A stretch of 64,000 nt of DNA from the NCBI RefSeq assembly GCF_024137025.1, contig NZ_JAMYJR010000059.1:1-64000 (forward strand), read 5' to 3'. Position numbers and translations under genes: made by a program. Position 1 is the stretch's first letter; every line of letters starts with the position of its first letter. Under the pieces are notes generated by a model that was not told where the DNA came from, did no database searches, and saw nothing but the letters and a program-made list of their open reading frames with translations. Shown here piece by piece: positions 27,920-37,496 of this stretch. The DNA is from Paractinoplanes aksuensis. Its GTDB lineage: Bacteria > Actinomycetota > Actinomycetes > Mycobacteriales > Micromonosporaceae.

Positions 27920-30900
27920 ATGTCCCACGTCCTGGTTCGCGGTGCGCTGGCGATGACGCTGGTCGTCGGTCTGGCCTCCGCTCCGGCCGCCCCGGCCCGG
28001 GCCGAGCCGGCCGCGCCCGCGGCGCGACTGGCCGCCCAGGCCGAGCCGCTCGACCGTGACGGCGAGGCGGTCCGCACCAGGGCGTGGCCGATAGAGCGGG
28101 TGGAGCCGGGCGCGCTGCCCGCCCCGATCTGGCCGGCGGCCGGGACCGTCGGTGCCCGGTCGGCGACCTCCGTGACCGCCCCGGTCGCCGCGACCGTCCC
28201 GGTCGAGGTGCTGGACCGGCAGACGGTTCCCGCCGCCTGGCGGGACGGCCTGCTGATGCGGGTCGGCGGCGCGCCGGCCCGGACCGCGGCCCGGGCGCCG
28301 GCCCGGGCGACGGTGTCGGTGGACTATCGCGGCTTCCGGTCGGCCTACGGCGGCGACTGGGCCTCGCGTCTGCGGCTGTGGCAGGTTCCGGAATGCAATC
28401 TGACCACCCCGGACGCGGCCGGCTGCGCCGCGACCCCGCTGAGGTCCGCGAACGACACGCGGGCCGGGAAGGTCACCGGGACCGCGGCGGGCCTGGTGGC
28501 TCTGGCGGCCGGTCCGAGCGGCAAGTCCGGCGACTTCGCCGCCAGCCCGCTGGGGCCGTCGTCGACCTGGTCGGCCGGCGACTCGTCGGGCGACTTCTCG
28601 TGGTCGTACCCGATGCGCACCCCGCCCGCGATCGCCGGTCCCTCGCCCGACCTCGAGGTGTCCTACGCGTCCGGCTCGGTCGACGGCCGCTCCGAGGCGA
28701 CCAACAACCAGCCGTCCTGGGTGGGCGAGGGCTTCGACCTGTCACCCGGCTTCATCGAGCGCCGGTACGTGCCGTGCGTCGACGACATGGGTGACGGCGC
28801 GATCAACACCAAGAAGACCGCCGACCTCTGCTGGCGTTCCGACAACGCGACCTTGTCCCTCAACGGCCGGTCCACCGAGTTGGTGTGGCAGAAGGACAAG
28901 GGCTGGCACGGCCGCTCGGAGGACGGCTCCAAGATCGAGAAGGCCGGCGGCGCCGGCAACGGTGACGACAACGGCGAGTACTGGAAGGTGACCGGCACCG
29001 ACGGCATCCAGTACTTCTTCGGCAAGCACACCATCCCAGGCCGCTCCGGCACCACCGACTCGACCTGGACCGTGCCGGTGGCCGGCAACAACACCGGCGA
29101 GCCGTGCCGGGACGACACGTTCCTCTCGTCGTTCTGCGACCAGGGCTGGCGGTGGAACCTCGACTACGTCGTCGACCCGTTCGGCAACACCATGTCGTAC
29201 TGGTACGAGAAAGAGACCAACAAGTACGCGCAGAACGTGACCGAGTCGGGCGACGTCCCGTACGTACGCGGCGGCTACCCGGTCCGGATCGACTACGGCA
29301 CCTGGGACCGCGGTGCCGCCGACCGGTCGGTCACCCCGACCGCCCAGGTCGTCTTCACCACTGCTGACCGCTGTGTCACCTCCTCGTGCGACAAGCACGA
29401 CGCGACGAACTGGCCGGACATCCCCTGGGACCAGGAGTGTTCCGGCGACAGCTGCGGCACCAGGTTCTCGCCGACCTTCTGGTCGAAGAAGCGGCTCAGC
29501 GTCGTCACCACCAAGGTCTGGGACACCACCCGCAAGACCCCGGGCTGGCAGGACGTCGAGTCGTGGACGTTCACCCACTCGTTCCCCAGCCTCGGCGACG
29601 ACTCGAACCACGCGGGGCTGTGGCTGGACCGGATCGTGCACGCCGGCCTGGTCGGCACGAAGGTGACGATGCCGCCGGTGTCGTTCCTGCCCGTCTCGCT
29701 GCCCAACCGGGTGCTGACGCAGAACACCACGACCAGTAACTGGCATCGGATCGACCAGATCGTCACCGAGGCCGGTGCCAAGATCGACATCGAGTGGGAC
29801 CAGCCGCAGTGCAAGGCCTCCAACCTGCCGGCGGACGAGTGGTCCAACACCATGCGGTGCTACCCGATCATGGTCACCGACCCGGACGACCCGACCGAGA
29901 AGAAGGTCGTCCCCGAGTGGTGGCACAAGCACCGGGTCAAGTCGATCTCCGAGTCCGACCTGCCGACTTGGTCCGCCGGGCACCAGGCGCCGCCGAAGTT
30001 CACGACGTTCGAGTACGTCGGCGCGCCCGCCTGGCACTACGCCGACGACGACGGCCTGACGAAGAAGAACCGGAAGACCTGGAGCCAGTTCCGGGGGTAC
30101 GCCACGGTCAAGACCCGCGTCGGTGAGGACCCCGGCCGGCAGACGCTGACCGTGACCGACTACCTGCGCGGCATGCACGGTGACCGGCTGCGGCCGTCCG
30201 GCGGCACCCGTGAGGTGGAAGCGCCGGCCTCGATCGGCTCCGAGACCGTGTACGACGAGGACCAGTTCGCGGGCATGCCGCGGGAGCAGACCGTCTACAA
30301 CGGCGACGAGACCAAACCCGTCTCGCGGACGGTCACGGTGCCCTGGCGGTCCGAGGCCACGGCCGCGCGGACCATCAACGGTGACACGGTCACCGCCCGG
30401 TTCGTCGAGACGCAGGTGACGTACGCGTCCACCGCCCTCGGCGTCGACGGCAAGCGCGGCTGGCGCACCACCCGTCAGCAGGCCTGGTTCTCCGACGACT
30501 ACGGCACGCTGGAGAAGCAGCAGGACGACGGCGAGTACGGCAAGGCGGGCGACGAGAAGTGCGTCGTCAACACGTATCACCGCAACCTCGACCGCAACCT
30601 GGTCGAGCTGGTCAAGCAGGCCACGACGACAGCGCTGCCCTGCGGCGCCAAGGCGACGGACCCGGACGACGTCGTCGGCGACGTCCGTTCCTACTACGGC
30701 TCCGACAACCTCAACGCGGTGCCGGTCACCGGAGCGGTCACCCGCACCGAGGAACTGGCCGACTGGTCCGTCACGACCGGCACGTCGTGGCGAACCGCCC
30801 AGCGCGCCTCCTACGACAAGTTCGGCCGGGCCCGCACCGCCACCGATCTCAAGGGCAACGTCACCAAGACCGACTACCAGCCCGACAACGGCGGGCCGGT

Positions 30901-33900
30901 GACGGCCAAGGTGGTCACCAGTCCGCTCAACTGGACGACGACCTCGACCCTGGAACCGTACTGGGGCAACCCGATCAAGGTTTCGGACCAGAACGGCCGG
31001 GTCACCCAGGTCGCCATGGACGCCCTCGGCCGGACGTGGCGGGTGTGGAGCCCGGGCTGGTCGTACGCCGGGCACGAGGAGAGCCCGTCCGTCGAGTACA
31101 CGTATCACTTCGCACCGGAGCGAGACGCCTACCCGTACACCCGGACCCGGACGCTGAACGCCGGGGGCGGCTACCTGGAGTCGCTCAGCATCCTCGACTC
31201 GCTGATGCGCGAGCGGCAGACCCAGCGGGCCGGTGTCGGCGGCAACCGCGTCGTCACCGACACCGTGTACGACAAGCTGGGCCGCGTCGCCACCACGTAT
31301 CCGGCCCACGCCGAGCCGGGCGCCCCCAGCGGCGAACTGTGGTGGGAGCCCGAGTGGTCGGTACCGGCGATCAACCGCACCGTCTACGACAACGCGAACC
31401 GCGCCACCGACCAGATCTTCCTGGCCACCGACGGCACCGAGAACCTGGTCGAGAAGTGGCGGACCGTCACTCGCGACGAGGGCGATCTGGTCCGCACGAC
31501 CCCACCCGGCGGGGGCACGCCCACCACCACGCTGGTCGACGCCCTGGGCCGCACCTCCGAACTGCGGCAGCACACCGGGCCGGACGGTGTCGACGGGCCG
31601 TACTGGTCGACCAAGTACCGGTACAACGCCCGTGGCGCGATGACCAGCGTGGTCGACCACAGGAACAACGAGTGGACGTACGACTACGACGCCCGGGGCC
31701 GCACCGTCGGCGTGACCGACCCGGACAAGGGCAGATCGACCAGCTGGTACAACCAATTCGACGAGCTCGAGAAGACGACCGACGCCCGCGGCGAGGCGAT
31801 CTGGTACGTCTACGACGCCATCGGCCGCCGGTCCGAGCTGCGCGACGACTCGGCGACCGGGGAGCTCCGGGCCAAGTGGAAGTACGACACGCTCTACACC
31901 GGCGGGTCGGCCGGAGCGGCGGGCCAGCTCACCGAGTCCTACCGGTACGAGCGCCGCGCCGACGGTGGCACCGACATCCACAAGTGGCAGGCCGGCGGGT
32001 TCACCGAGCGGAACCAGCCGACCAATGTCAACTACGTCGTCCCGGACGGCTCCGGTGCCTCGACGACGTGGAGCCTCGGGTTCGGCTACTCGCCGTACGA
32101 GGGCAGCCCCACCAGCGTCCTCTACCCGGCGGCGGGCTCACTGCCGGCCGAGACGGTCACCACGACGTACGACGCCGTCACCGGCCTTCCGTCCCAGCTG
32201 AAGACCACGGCGGTCGGCGTCGGCACCTACGTGACGAGCCAGCAGTACACCGCCTACGGTGAGCCGACCATCACCACCCGGCTCACCACCGGTGGTCTCG
32301 CCGTCGAGGAGGGCACCTACTACGACCTGACCACCCGCCGGGTCGAGCACCAGTCCGTCAAGCCCGCCTCGGCGACCGGGACGGTGGCCGACCGGTCGTT
32401 CGAGTACGACGCGGACGGCACCATCGAGTCGATCACCGACAAGCCGCAGGCCGGGCCGGCCGACACGCAGTGCTTCCGGTACGACGCGCTGCGCCGGCTG
32501 ACCTCGGCCTGGACGCCGAAGGCCGAGGTCGGGTGCGAGCCCGACCCGGTGGCCGGCAACCTGGGCGGTCCGGCACCCTACTGGCTCGGCTGGACGATCG
32601 ACCCGATCGGCAACCGCACCGAGCAGGTCGACCACACCGCGTCGGCCGACGTGACCCGCACCTACGCGGTCCCGGCCTCCGGCCCGCAGTCGGTCCGGCC
32701 GCACGCCGTGGACACCGTCACCACCGGCGCCACCGATGGCCGGCCCGCCGTGGTCAACGCCTACCGGTACGACAACTCGGGCAACACCGTCTGCCGCCCG
32801 GGTGGCGCCGCCGCCAACGACTGCGCGACCGGCGCCGGCTCCCAGCGCCTGGAATGGGACGCCGAGGGACGGCTGGCCACCGTGACCGCCGCCGGCGCCG
32901 TGGTCGAGTCCAGCGTGTACGACCCGGACGGCACCCGGCTCGTGCGCCGCGACAGCTCGGGCAGCACGCTCTACCTGCCCGGTCAGGAAATCCGCCGCAC
33001 CACCTCGGGCGTTCTCTCCGGCACCCGTTACTACACGTTCGGCGGCAAGGTCGTCGGATCCCGCGACGGGAGCGGGCTGTCCTGGCTCTTCTCCGACCAT
33101 CAGGGCACCCAGCTCGCGGCGATCAAGGCGGACACGCAGGCGGTGACGGTGCGGCGGCAACTACCGTACGGCGGCAACCGCGGCCCGGCGCAGCCGTGGC
33201 CCAACGCGCGCGGCTTCGTCGGCGGCACCAACGATCCCACCGGGCTGGTCCGCCTGGGCGCCCGGGAGTACGACGCCGGGCTGGGCCGGTTCATCTCGGT
33301 CGACCCGGTGCAGGACATGGACGATCCGCAGCAGTGGAACGCCTACGCCTACGCCGGCAACAACCCGGTCACCAAGGCCGACCCGACCGGCCAGATTCCC
33401 GAGGACATGTCGGGCGAGGAATACGCGCGCGAGCGCCTCGAGAACTATTTCGAGAACCTGAACAAGGAGCCCGCCCGCAAGGCGCCCCGGGTCAAGAACA
33501 CCAAGCTCGGCGGCTACCTCCGGAGCATCTATCTGCGTCCGGGCACGCAGCGGTGGCGCGGCAACGGAAAGCTGGGCATCGCGATCCGGCTGGAGATCCT
33601 GTCGGGGCGACCGACCTATCAGAAGTGGCACTACGAGAAGGGCGCCAACGTCTTCAAGGGCCTGGCCGAGCTGCTCGACGAGGATCGCAAGGCGACGATG
33701 AACGGACGCCCCCCGCTCCTGAGCCCGCGGGACCGGCAGATCGCCATGGACGAGGCGCGCGAGCTGTGGAGCAGCCTGAACGAGGAGGACAAGGGCAACA
33801 AGTTCGAGAGGGCCATCAAGTCGACGGCCCAGGGGCGCGAATCACTGCGGAACGCCAAGGTGCGCATCGCCGACGCCGGTAAGTACCAAGCCGTCAAGGA

Positions 33901-34195
33901 GATCACCGGCGCGCAGTTCCGGCCACGGACGTACAACGGCAGGGTCGTCGGGGTCGACCGGACCGCCGGGCCGCGCCTGACCGGGGTGGCGAAGATGCTC
34001 AGCGTCGTCGGCGACGCCTGGTTCCTCTACCAGTTCGGCAAGGCGCTGACGTCGGACGAGCCGGCCGCCGAACTCAACGAGCTGCAGTGTCAGATGATCT
34101 ATGCGCTCTGTCAGCACGCCGGTCAGATGAAGAACGGAAACGGCTGGTGGTTCCGGGACGAGGACGGAAACTATTCGTACTCACCCATGATCTGA
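27920..34195 (+). CDS. Secreted Rhs/YD-repeat protein with variable C-terminal domain (toxin-like)
   Basis: 2091 residues. The ATG at 27920 with GGAGGAG directly upstream is preferred over the overlapping GTG at 27887, because the signal peptide then starts at residue 1 (hydrophobic core, Ala-Arg-Ala cleavage near 30). The N-terminal third has the SpvB-like pattern DLEVSYASGSVDGR. YD repeats run over about 600-1750 (YDKLGRVATTYP, YDARGRTVGVTDP, YDAIGRRSELRDD). The core ends in GAREYDAGLGRFISVDPVQD and AYAGNNPVTKADPTG near 1822. The remaining 270 residues differ in style. They contain KLGGYLRSIYL, GNGKLGIAIRLE and KWHYEKGANVFKGL, which resemble a module I recall at the ends of other Rhs proteins, and a last part ending in GWWFRDEDGNYSY. 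The activity is unknown. A small gene follows after 18 bp in the immunity position. Confidence 0.9.
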   Translation: MSHVLVRGALAMTLVVGLASAPAAPARAEPAAPAARLAAQAEPLDRDGEAVRTRAWPIERVEPGALPAPIWPAAGTVGARSATSVTAPVAATVPVEVLDRQTVPAAWRDGLLMRVGGAPARTAARAPARATVSVDYRGFRSAYGGDWASRLRLWQVPECNLTTPDAAGCAATPLRSANDTRAGKVTGTAAGLVALAAGPSGKSGDFAASPLGPSSTWSAGDSSGDFSWSYPMRTPPAIAGPSPDLEVSYASGSVDGRSEATNNQPSWVGEGFDLSPGFIERRYVPCVDDMGDGAINTKKTADLCWRSDNATLSLNGRSTELVWQKDKGWHGRSEDGSKIEKAGGAGNGDDNGEYWKVTGTDGIQYFFGKHTIPGRSGTTDSTWTVPVAGNNTGEPCRDDTFLSSFCDQGWRWNLDYVVDPFGNTMSYWYEKETNKYAQNVTESGDVPYVRGGYPVRIDYGTWDRGAADRSVTPTAQVVFTTADRCVTSSCDKHDATNWPDIPWDQECSGDSCGTRFSPTFWSKKRLSVVTTKVWDTTRKTPGWQDVESWTFTHSFPSLGDDSNHAGLWLDRIVHAGLVGTKVTMPPVSFLPVSLPNRVLTQNTTTSNWHRIDQIVTEAGAKIDIEWDQPQCKASNLPADEWSNTMRCYPIMVTDPDDPTEKKVVPEWWHKHRVKSISESDLPTWSAGHQAPPKFTTFEYVGAPAWHYADDDGLTKKNRKTWSQFRGYATVKTRVGEDPGRQTLTVTDYLRGMHGDRLRPSGGTREVEAPASIGSETVYDEDQFAGMPREQTVYNGDETKPVSRTVTVPWRSEATAARTINGDTVTARFVETQVTYASTALGVDGKRGWRTTRQQAWFSDDYGTLEKQQDDGEYGKAGDEKCVVNTYHRNLDRNLVELVKQATTTALPCGAKATDPDDVVGDVRSYYGSDNLNAVPVTGAVTRTEELADWSVTTGTSWRTAQRASYDKFGRARTATDLKGNVTKTDYQPDNGGPVTAKVVTSPLNWTTTSTLEPYWGNPIKVSDQNGRVTQVAMDALGRTWRVWSPGWSYAGHEESPSVEYTYHFAPERDAYPYTRTRTLNAGGGYLESLSILDSLMRERQTQRAGVGGNRVVTDTVYDKLGRVATTYPAHAEPGAPSGELWWEPEWSVPAINRTVYDNANRATDQIFLATDGTENLVEKWRTVTRDEGDLVRTTPPGGGTPTTTLVDALGRTSELRQHTGPDGVDGPYWSTKYRYNARGAMTSVVDHRNNEWTYDYDARGRTVGVTDPDKGRSTSWYNQFDELEKTTDARGEAIWYVYDAIGRRSELRDDSATGELRAKWKYDTLYTGGSAGAAGQLTESYRYERRADGGTDIHKWQAGGFTERNQPTNVNYVVPDGSGASTTWSLGFGYSPYEGSPTSVLYPAAGSLPAETVTTTYDAVTGLPSQLKTTAVGVGTYVTSQQYTAYGEPTITTRLTTGGLAVEEGTYYDLTTRRVEHQSVKPASATGTVADRSFEYDADGTIESITDKPQAGPADTQCFRYDALRRLTSAWTPKAEVGCEPDPVAGNLGGPAPYWLGWTIDPIGNRTEQVDHTASADVTRTYAVPASGPQSVRPHAVDTVTTGATDGRPAVVNAYRYDNSGNTVCRPGGAAANDCATGAGSQRLEWDAEGRLATVTAAGAVVESSVYDPDGTRLVRRDSSGSTLYLPGQEIRRTTSGVLSGTRYYTFGGKVVGSRDGSGLSWLFSDHQGTQLAAIKADTQAVTVRRQLPYGGNRGPAQPWPNARGFVGGTNDPTGLVRLGAREYDAGLGRFISVDPVQDMDDPQQWNAYAYAGNNPVTKADPTGQIPEDMSGEEYARERLENYFENLNKEPARKAPRVKNTKLGGYLRSIYLRPGTQRWRGNGKLGIAIRLEILSGRPTYQKWHYEKGANVFKGLAELLDEDRKATMNGRPPLLSPRDRQIAMDEARELWSSLNEEDKGNKFERAIKSTAQGRESLRNAKVRIADAGKYQAVKEITGAQFRPRTYNGRVVGVDRTAGPRLTGVAKMLSVVGDAWFLYQFGKALTSDEPAAELNELQCQMIYALCQHAGQMKNGNGWWFRDEDGNYSYSPMI

Positions 34196-34213
34196 CGGCA
34201 CGGAAGGCTGACA

Positions 34214-34612
34214 ATGAAGCTCGACCTCGGGTTCTTCGGCAACCTGGTGTGGCGGTGGTTCCCCGAGTCGCGGGAGGCTGTCCGCGGCCTGATCAAGGAC
34301 AGCCTGGACAGCGCCGTCTACGACGACGAGTTCCCGGAGGCGCCCGAGCAGTTCCAGTACCTCATGCTCGGCGTGGTGCCACTGTTCTACGACCGGCTGG
34401 GCAAGCTCGATCAGGAGCCCGACCTGGTGCGGCGCTTCTGCGCCTTCTGCCGGGAGGCGCTCGATCGGATGGGGCCGGCCGAGCTGAGCGACTTCGACGA
34501 CTACGTGCTCGACAGCGTCGACGACCCGGCGGACGTCCGTGTCCTCCGGGCCGCCGACCCCGGACTGGTCGCGGTGGTGCGGCAGAGGTTCCCGCACCGC
34601 TGGCCGGACTGA
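34214..34612 (+). CDS. Candidate immunity protein for the Rhs C-terminal domain
   Basis: 132 residues from the ATG at 34214 behind GGAAGG (34202-34207), only 18 bp after the Rhs stop. The product is small, acidic and probably helical with several aromatic residues (DLGFFGNLVWRWF, QFQYLMLGVVPLFYDRL). It has no signal peptide, so it would stay in the cytoplasm. I do not recognise the family. Position, size and acidity are those of immunity proteins that neutralise Rhs-type toxins; that role is inference from context. Confidence 0.65.
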   Translation: MKLDLGFFGNLVWRWFPESREAVRGLIKDSLDSAVYDDEFPEAPEQFQYLMLGVVPLFYDRLGKLDQEPDLVRRFCAFCREALDRMGPAELSDFDDYVLDSVDDPADVRVLRAADPGLVAVVRQRFPHRWPD

Positions 34613-34678
34613 CGACCGCGACGGCCCGTTTGCTCCCGTCGGCTAGACACGGTGATGTCGATCGATGGGGAGGCGCTG

Positions 34679-37363
34679 ATGCGCAGAGTGATCGCAGCCG
34701 CGGTGATGACCGCGGCGATGGTGTTGGGAACAGCCGTCCAGGCGTCGGCGGAACCGTCCGACCCGTTACCCGGCTCGGGCTGGCGGGTGAGCGACGGGCA
34801 CACGCTGACCTGGACGGCGCCGCGGTTGATGGCCGGCGACGCGGTCGTCGAGTTCTACGCCGGCGACCGGCTGCTGGGAAGACCGAAGACCACCGACCAC
34901 CGTACCTTCCGGCTCGAGGTGGACCGGCGGCCGAAGCCGGCCGAGCTGCAGGTCCGGGCGGGTGGCCGGCGTATCGACGGGCCGCCGCCACAGGCGCAGC
35001 GCCGGTCCTCGGGCGGCGCGAAGCTGCCGGCGCTCGGCCGGGCCGGTGCGGTCGACCCCGGACGGCCGGGGCCTTACGCGACGGTCACCGGGGAGTACAC
35101 ACTGCCGGGGGTGACGCTTCCGGATTACCCGCAGGCGATCGAGATGGAGGCCGTGGTCGTCGCGCCCCAGGGCGCCCCGGGCCCGCGGCCGCTGGCCCTG
35201 TTCCTGCACGGGCGGCACTTCACCTGCTTCGCCGGTGACGATCTGGAACAGATCAGCCTGGAGTGGCCGTGCCCGGCGGGCAAGACGGCGGTCCCGAGCC
35301 ACCGCGGCTATCTCGAGGCGCAGCGGCTGCTCGCCTCGCAGGGCTACGTCACGGTGTCGATCTCGGCCAACGGCATCAACGCGCAGGACAACGACGTCGA
35401 GGATCTCGGCGCCCAGGCCCGGTCGTCGCTGGTCCGGCTGCACCTGGCCCGCTGGGCGGACTGGTCCGGCAGCGGCCGGGCGTCGGCGCCGGACGTGGTC
35501 CGGGCGGCGCCGCGGGCCGATCTGTCCCGGGTGTTCCTGATGGGACACTCGCGCGGCGGCGAGGGCGTGAGCCGGGCGGCCATGGACAGCCTGACCCCAC
35601 CGCCGGCGGACCAGGACGGATACCACGGCCAGGTCCGTTGGAACATCCGCGGTCTGCTGCTGATCGGTCCGACGATCTTCGGACAGAACGTGGTGCCGGA
35701 CGTCCCGTCGGCCACCGTCCTGCCCGGCTGCGACGGCGACGTCGCCGACCTGCAGGGCCAGGTGTTCGTGGACGGCACGGTCGGTGTCAGCCGCGGGCGG
35801 GCCATGCACAGCGCGCTGTTCATGGTCGGCGCGAACCACAACTACTTCAACACCGAGTGGACGCCCGGGCAAGCGGTCGCGCCCGCCTTCGACGACTTCC
35901 CGGAGGACATCGAGGACGCGGTGTGCTCGCCCGGCATGCCGACCCGGATCACCGCGGCGCAGCAGCAGCGGGCCGGAGCCACGTACATCGCCGCGGCCGC
36001 GCGGCTGTTCGTCGGGGGCGACGACCGGGCGCGTCCGCTGCTCGACGGCACCGGTGTGCGGGCGCCGTCGGCCGATCCGGTCCGGGTGCTGAGCCACGCG
36101 GTCGGCGGCGCGCGGACCCCGCTGATCGACCCCGACCGGAAGGTGCGGGTGACCGGCGCCGGCGAGCTGTGCGCCGAGGTCAGCCGCGACGACGACCGGG
36201 CGTGCCTGCCCTTCTCGGAGGTCGGATTGCCCCAGTCGCCGCACTTCGCCGACATGCGAAGTGTGCCCGAGGAGGCCGGCCGCTACTCGGTGGAGCTGAA
36301 CTGGTCGCGTACGGGCCAGAAAGTGTCACTCGATCCGCCGAGCGCGACGCCGGTGGCCGGCGCGGTGGCGCTGCGGATCGCCGTGCCACCGAACACGTCG
36401 GACAACCGGTTCGGCGTGGTGGCGACCGACGACCGGGGCCGGCGAACGGATCTGGGCGAGGTGCGGCTGGACGGGCTGCCGAGCACCGACCTGCTCCCGC
36501 GGTACTGGGCGCAGGAGGTCCGCGTACCCGTGAAGCGGCCGCAGCGGATCGCCCGGCTCGACCTCGTCCCGCGCGGCGAGGCCGGGCAGGCCTGGCTGAT
36601 CGACGCGTGGGGCTGGCAGCCCGGGACGCCGGCGCCCCGGCCGGTCGGGCTCCCGCGCATCGACGTGGGAACCCTCGCGGCCCAGCCGGTGACGGAAGGC
36701 GACTCGGGCGTGCAGACCCTCCAGATGCCGGTGCGGGTCAGCGGCCGCGGCAGCGGGCAGATTCGCATTTTCGTGGCGGACAGCGTCACCGGCGACACCC
36801 GGTCCTGGGTGGCGTCGGTGCGGCCGGGTGACCGCTCGGTCCGGGTGCCGGTCCGCGTGCCGGGCGACACCGTCTACTCCGGCGACCGGCAGTTCGACGT
36901 CAGCGCGAAGGCGGTGCGCGGGCTGGTGGTCGGCGACTACCGGGGCGAGCTGCCCGTGATCGAGGACGATCCGGCGCCGGTCGTGACCATCACCCCGGTC
37001 GCGGACCGGGTGACCGAAGGGCGCGCGCTGATCTGGCAGGCCACGATCGACCAGCCGGCCGGCGTGGAGCTCTACGTGTACGGCCAGCCCACGCCGCCCG
37101 ACGGCCCGGAGTTGTCCAGCACGGACGTCGACCCGCTGTGGTTCACCGACATGAGCGGCGAGGACCCGGAACCGTCCCGGCCGCTGTCCGAGACGTTCGT
37201 CGGCGCGTTCGGCGTGATCCCGGCCGGGGAGACGAACGGCCAACTGATCATCCCCACCGTCACCGACTCGCTCGACGAGCCGGACGAGCAGGTGCGGCTG
37301 GAGGTGTACGGAATGACTGACGAGACACCGTTCACGACCGTGACCGGCACGGTCACCGACTGA
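34679..37363 (+). CDS. Secreted alpha/beta hydrolase with C-terminal beta domains
   Basis: 894 residues from the ATG at 34679 (GGGGAGG upstream); an earlier in-frame ATG at 34652 would only extend a poor leader. A signal peptide (about 1-26) predicts secretion. A beta-rich N-terminal domain (about 27-125) precedes an alpha/beta hydrolase domain at about 150-490: ALFLHGRHFTC is the oxyanion strand, GHSRGGEG the nucleophile elbow, and VGANHNYFNTEW probably holds the catalytic His. Paired Cys suggest disulfides. The C-terminal third has two beta-sandwich units with the Calx-beta-like pattern VTEGDSGVQTLQMPVRVSG and VTEGRALIWQATIDQ...DEPDEQVRLEV. Likely an extracellular esterase or lipase. It starts 66 bp after the immunity candidate and may share its transcript. 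A strong hairpin follows. Confidence 0.85.
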   Translation: MRRVIAAAVMTAAMVLGTAVQASAEPSDPLPGSGWRVSDGHTLTWTAPRLMAGDAVVEFYAGDRLLGRPKTTDHRTFRLEVDRRPKPAELQVRAGGRRIDGPPPQAQRRSSGGAKLPALGRAGAVDPGRPGPYATVTGEYTLPGVTLPDYPQAIEMEAVVVAPQGAPGPRPLALFLHGRHFTCFAGDDLEQISLEWPCPAGKTAVPSHRGYLEAQRLLASQGYVTVSISANGINAQDNDVEDLGAQARSSLVRLHLARWADWSGSGRASAPDVVRAAPRADLSRVFLMGHSRGGEGVSRAAMDSLTPPPADQDGYHGQVRWNIRGLLLIGPTIFGQNVVPDVPSATVLPGCDGDVADLQGQVFVDGTVGVSRGRAMHSALFMVGANHNYFNTEWTPGQAVAPAFDDFPEDIEDAVCSPGMPTRITAAQQQRAGATYIAAAARLFVGGDDRARPLLDGTGVRAPSADPVRVLSHAVGGARTPLIDPDRKVRVTGAGELCAEVSRDDDRACLPFSEVGLPQSPHFADMRSVPEEAGRYSVELNWSRTGQKVSLDPPSATPVAGAVALRIAVPPNTSDNRFGVVATDDRGRRTDLGEVRLDGLPSTDLLPRYWAQEVRVPVKRPQRIARLDLVPRGEAGQAWLIDAWGWQPGTPAPRPVGLPRIDVGTLAAQPVTEGDSGVQTLQMPVRVSGRGSGQIRIFVADSVTGDTRSWVASVRPGDRSVRVPVRVPGDTVYSGDRQFDVSAKAVRGLVVGDYRGELPVIEDDPAPVVTITPVADRVTEGRALIWQATIDQPAGVELYVYGQPTPPDGPELSSTDVDPLWFTDMSGEDPEPSRPLSETFVGAFGVIPAGETNGQLIIPTVTDSLDEPDEQVRLEVYGMTDETPFTTVTGTVTD

Positions 37364-37394
37364 TCAGGCGGTCCACCGGACTGCACAGTGGCGG

Positions 37395-37427
37395 CCTCCG
37401 CGGAGTCGAGTAGCGACTCTGCGGAGG
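37395..37427 (+). terminator. Terminator-like hairpin after the hydrolase gene
   Basis: CCTCCGCGGAGTCG (37395-37408), a 5-base loop, then CGACTCTGCGGAGG (37414-37427): a 14-bp stem with a single G-U pair. It lies 32 bp after the hydrolase stop and before the next gene, so it should end the LamG-Rhs-hydrolase transcript. Confidence 0.65.
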
Positions 37428-37496
37428 GGCGTCGCCCTGGTCGGCTACCGTGCTCGGAGACGTCGTCGGGATCCCTGGATGCCGTGGAGGTAGGCC

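Noticed and set aside
28742..31981. 1079-codon minus-strand frame opposite the Rhs gene
   Set aside because: Composition is that of a mirror frame of repeats; there is no start signal or domain.
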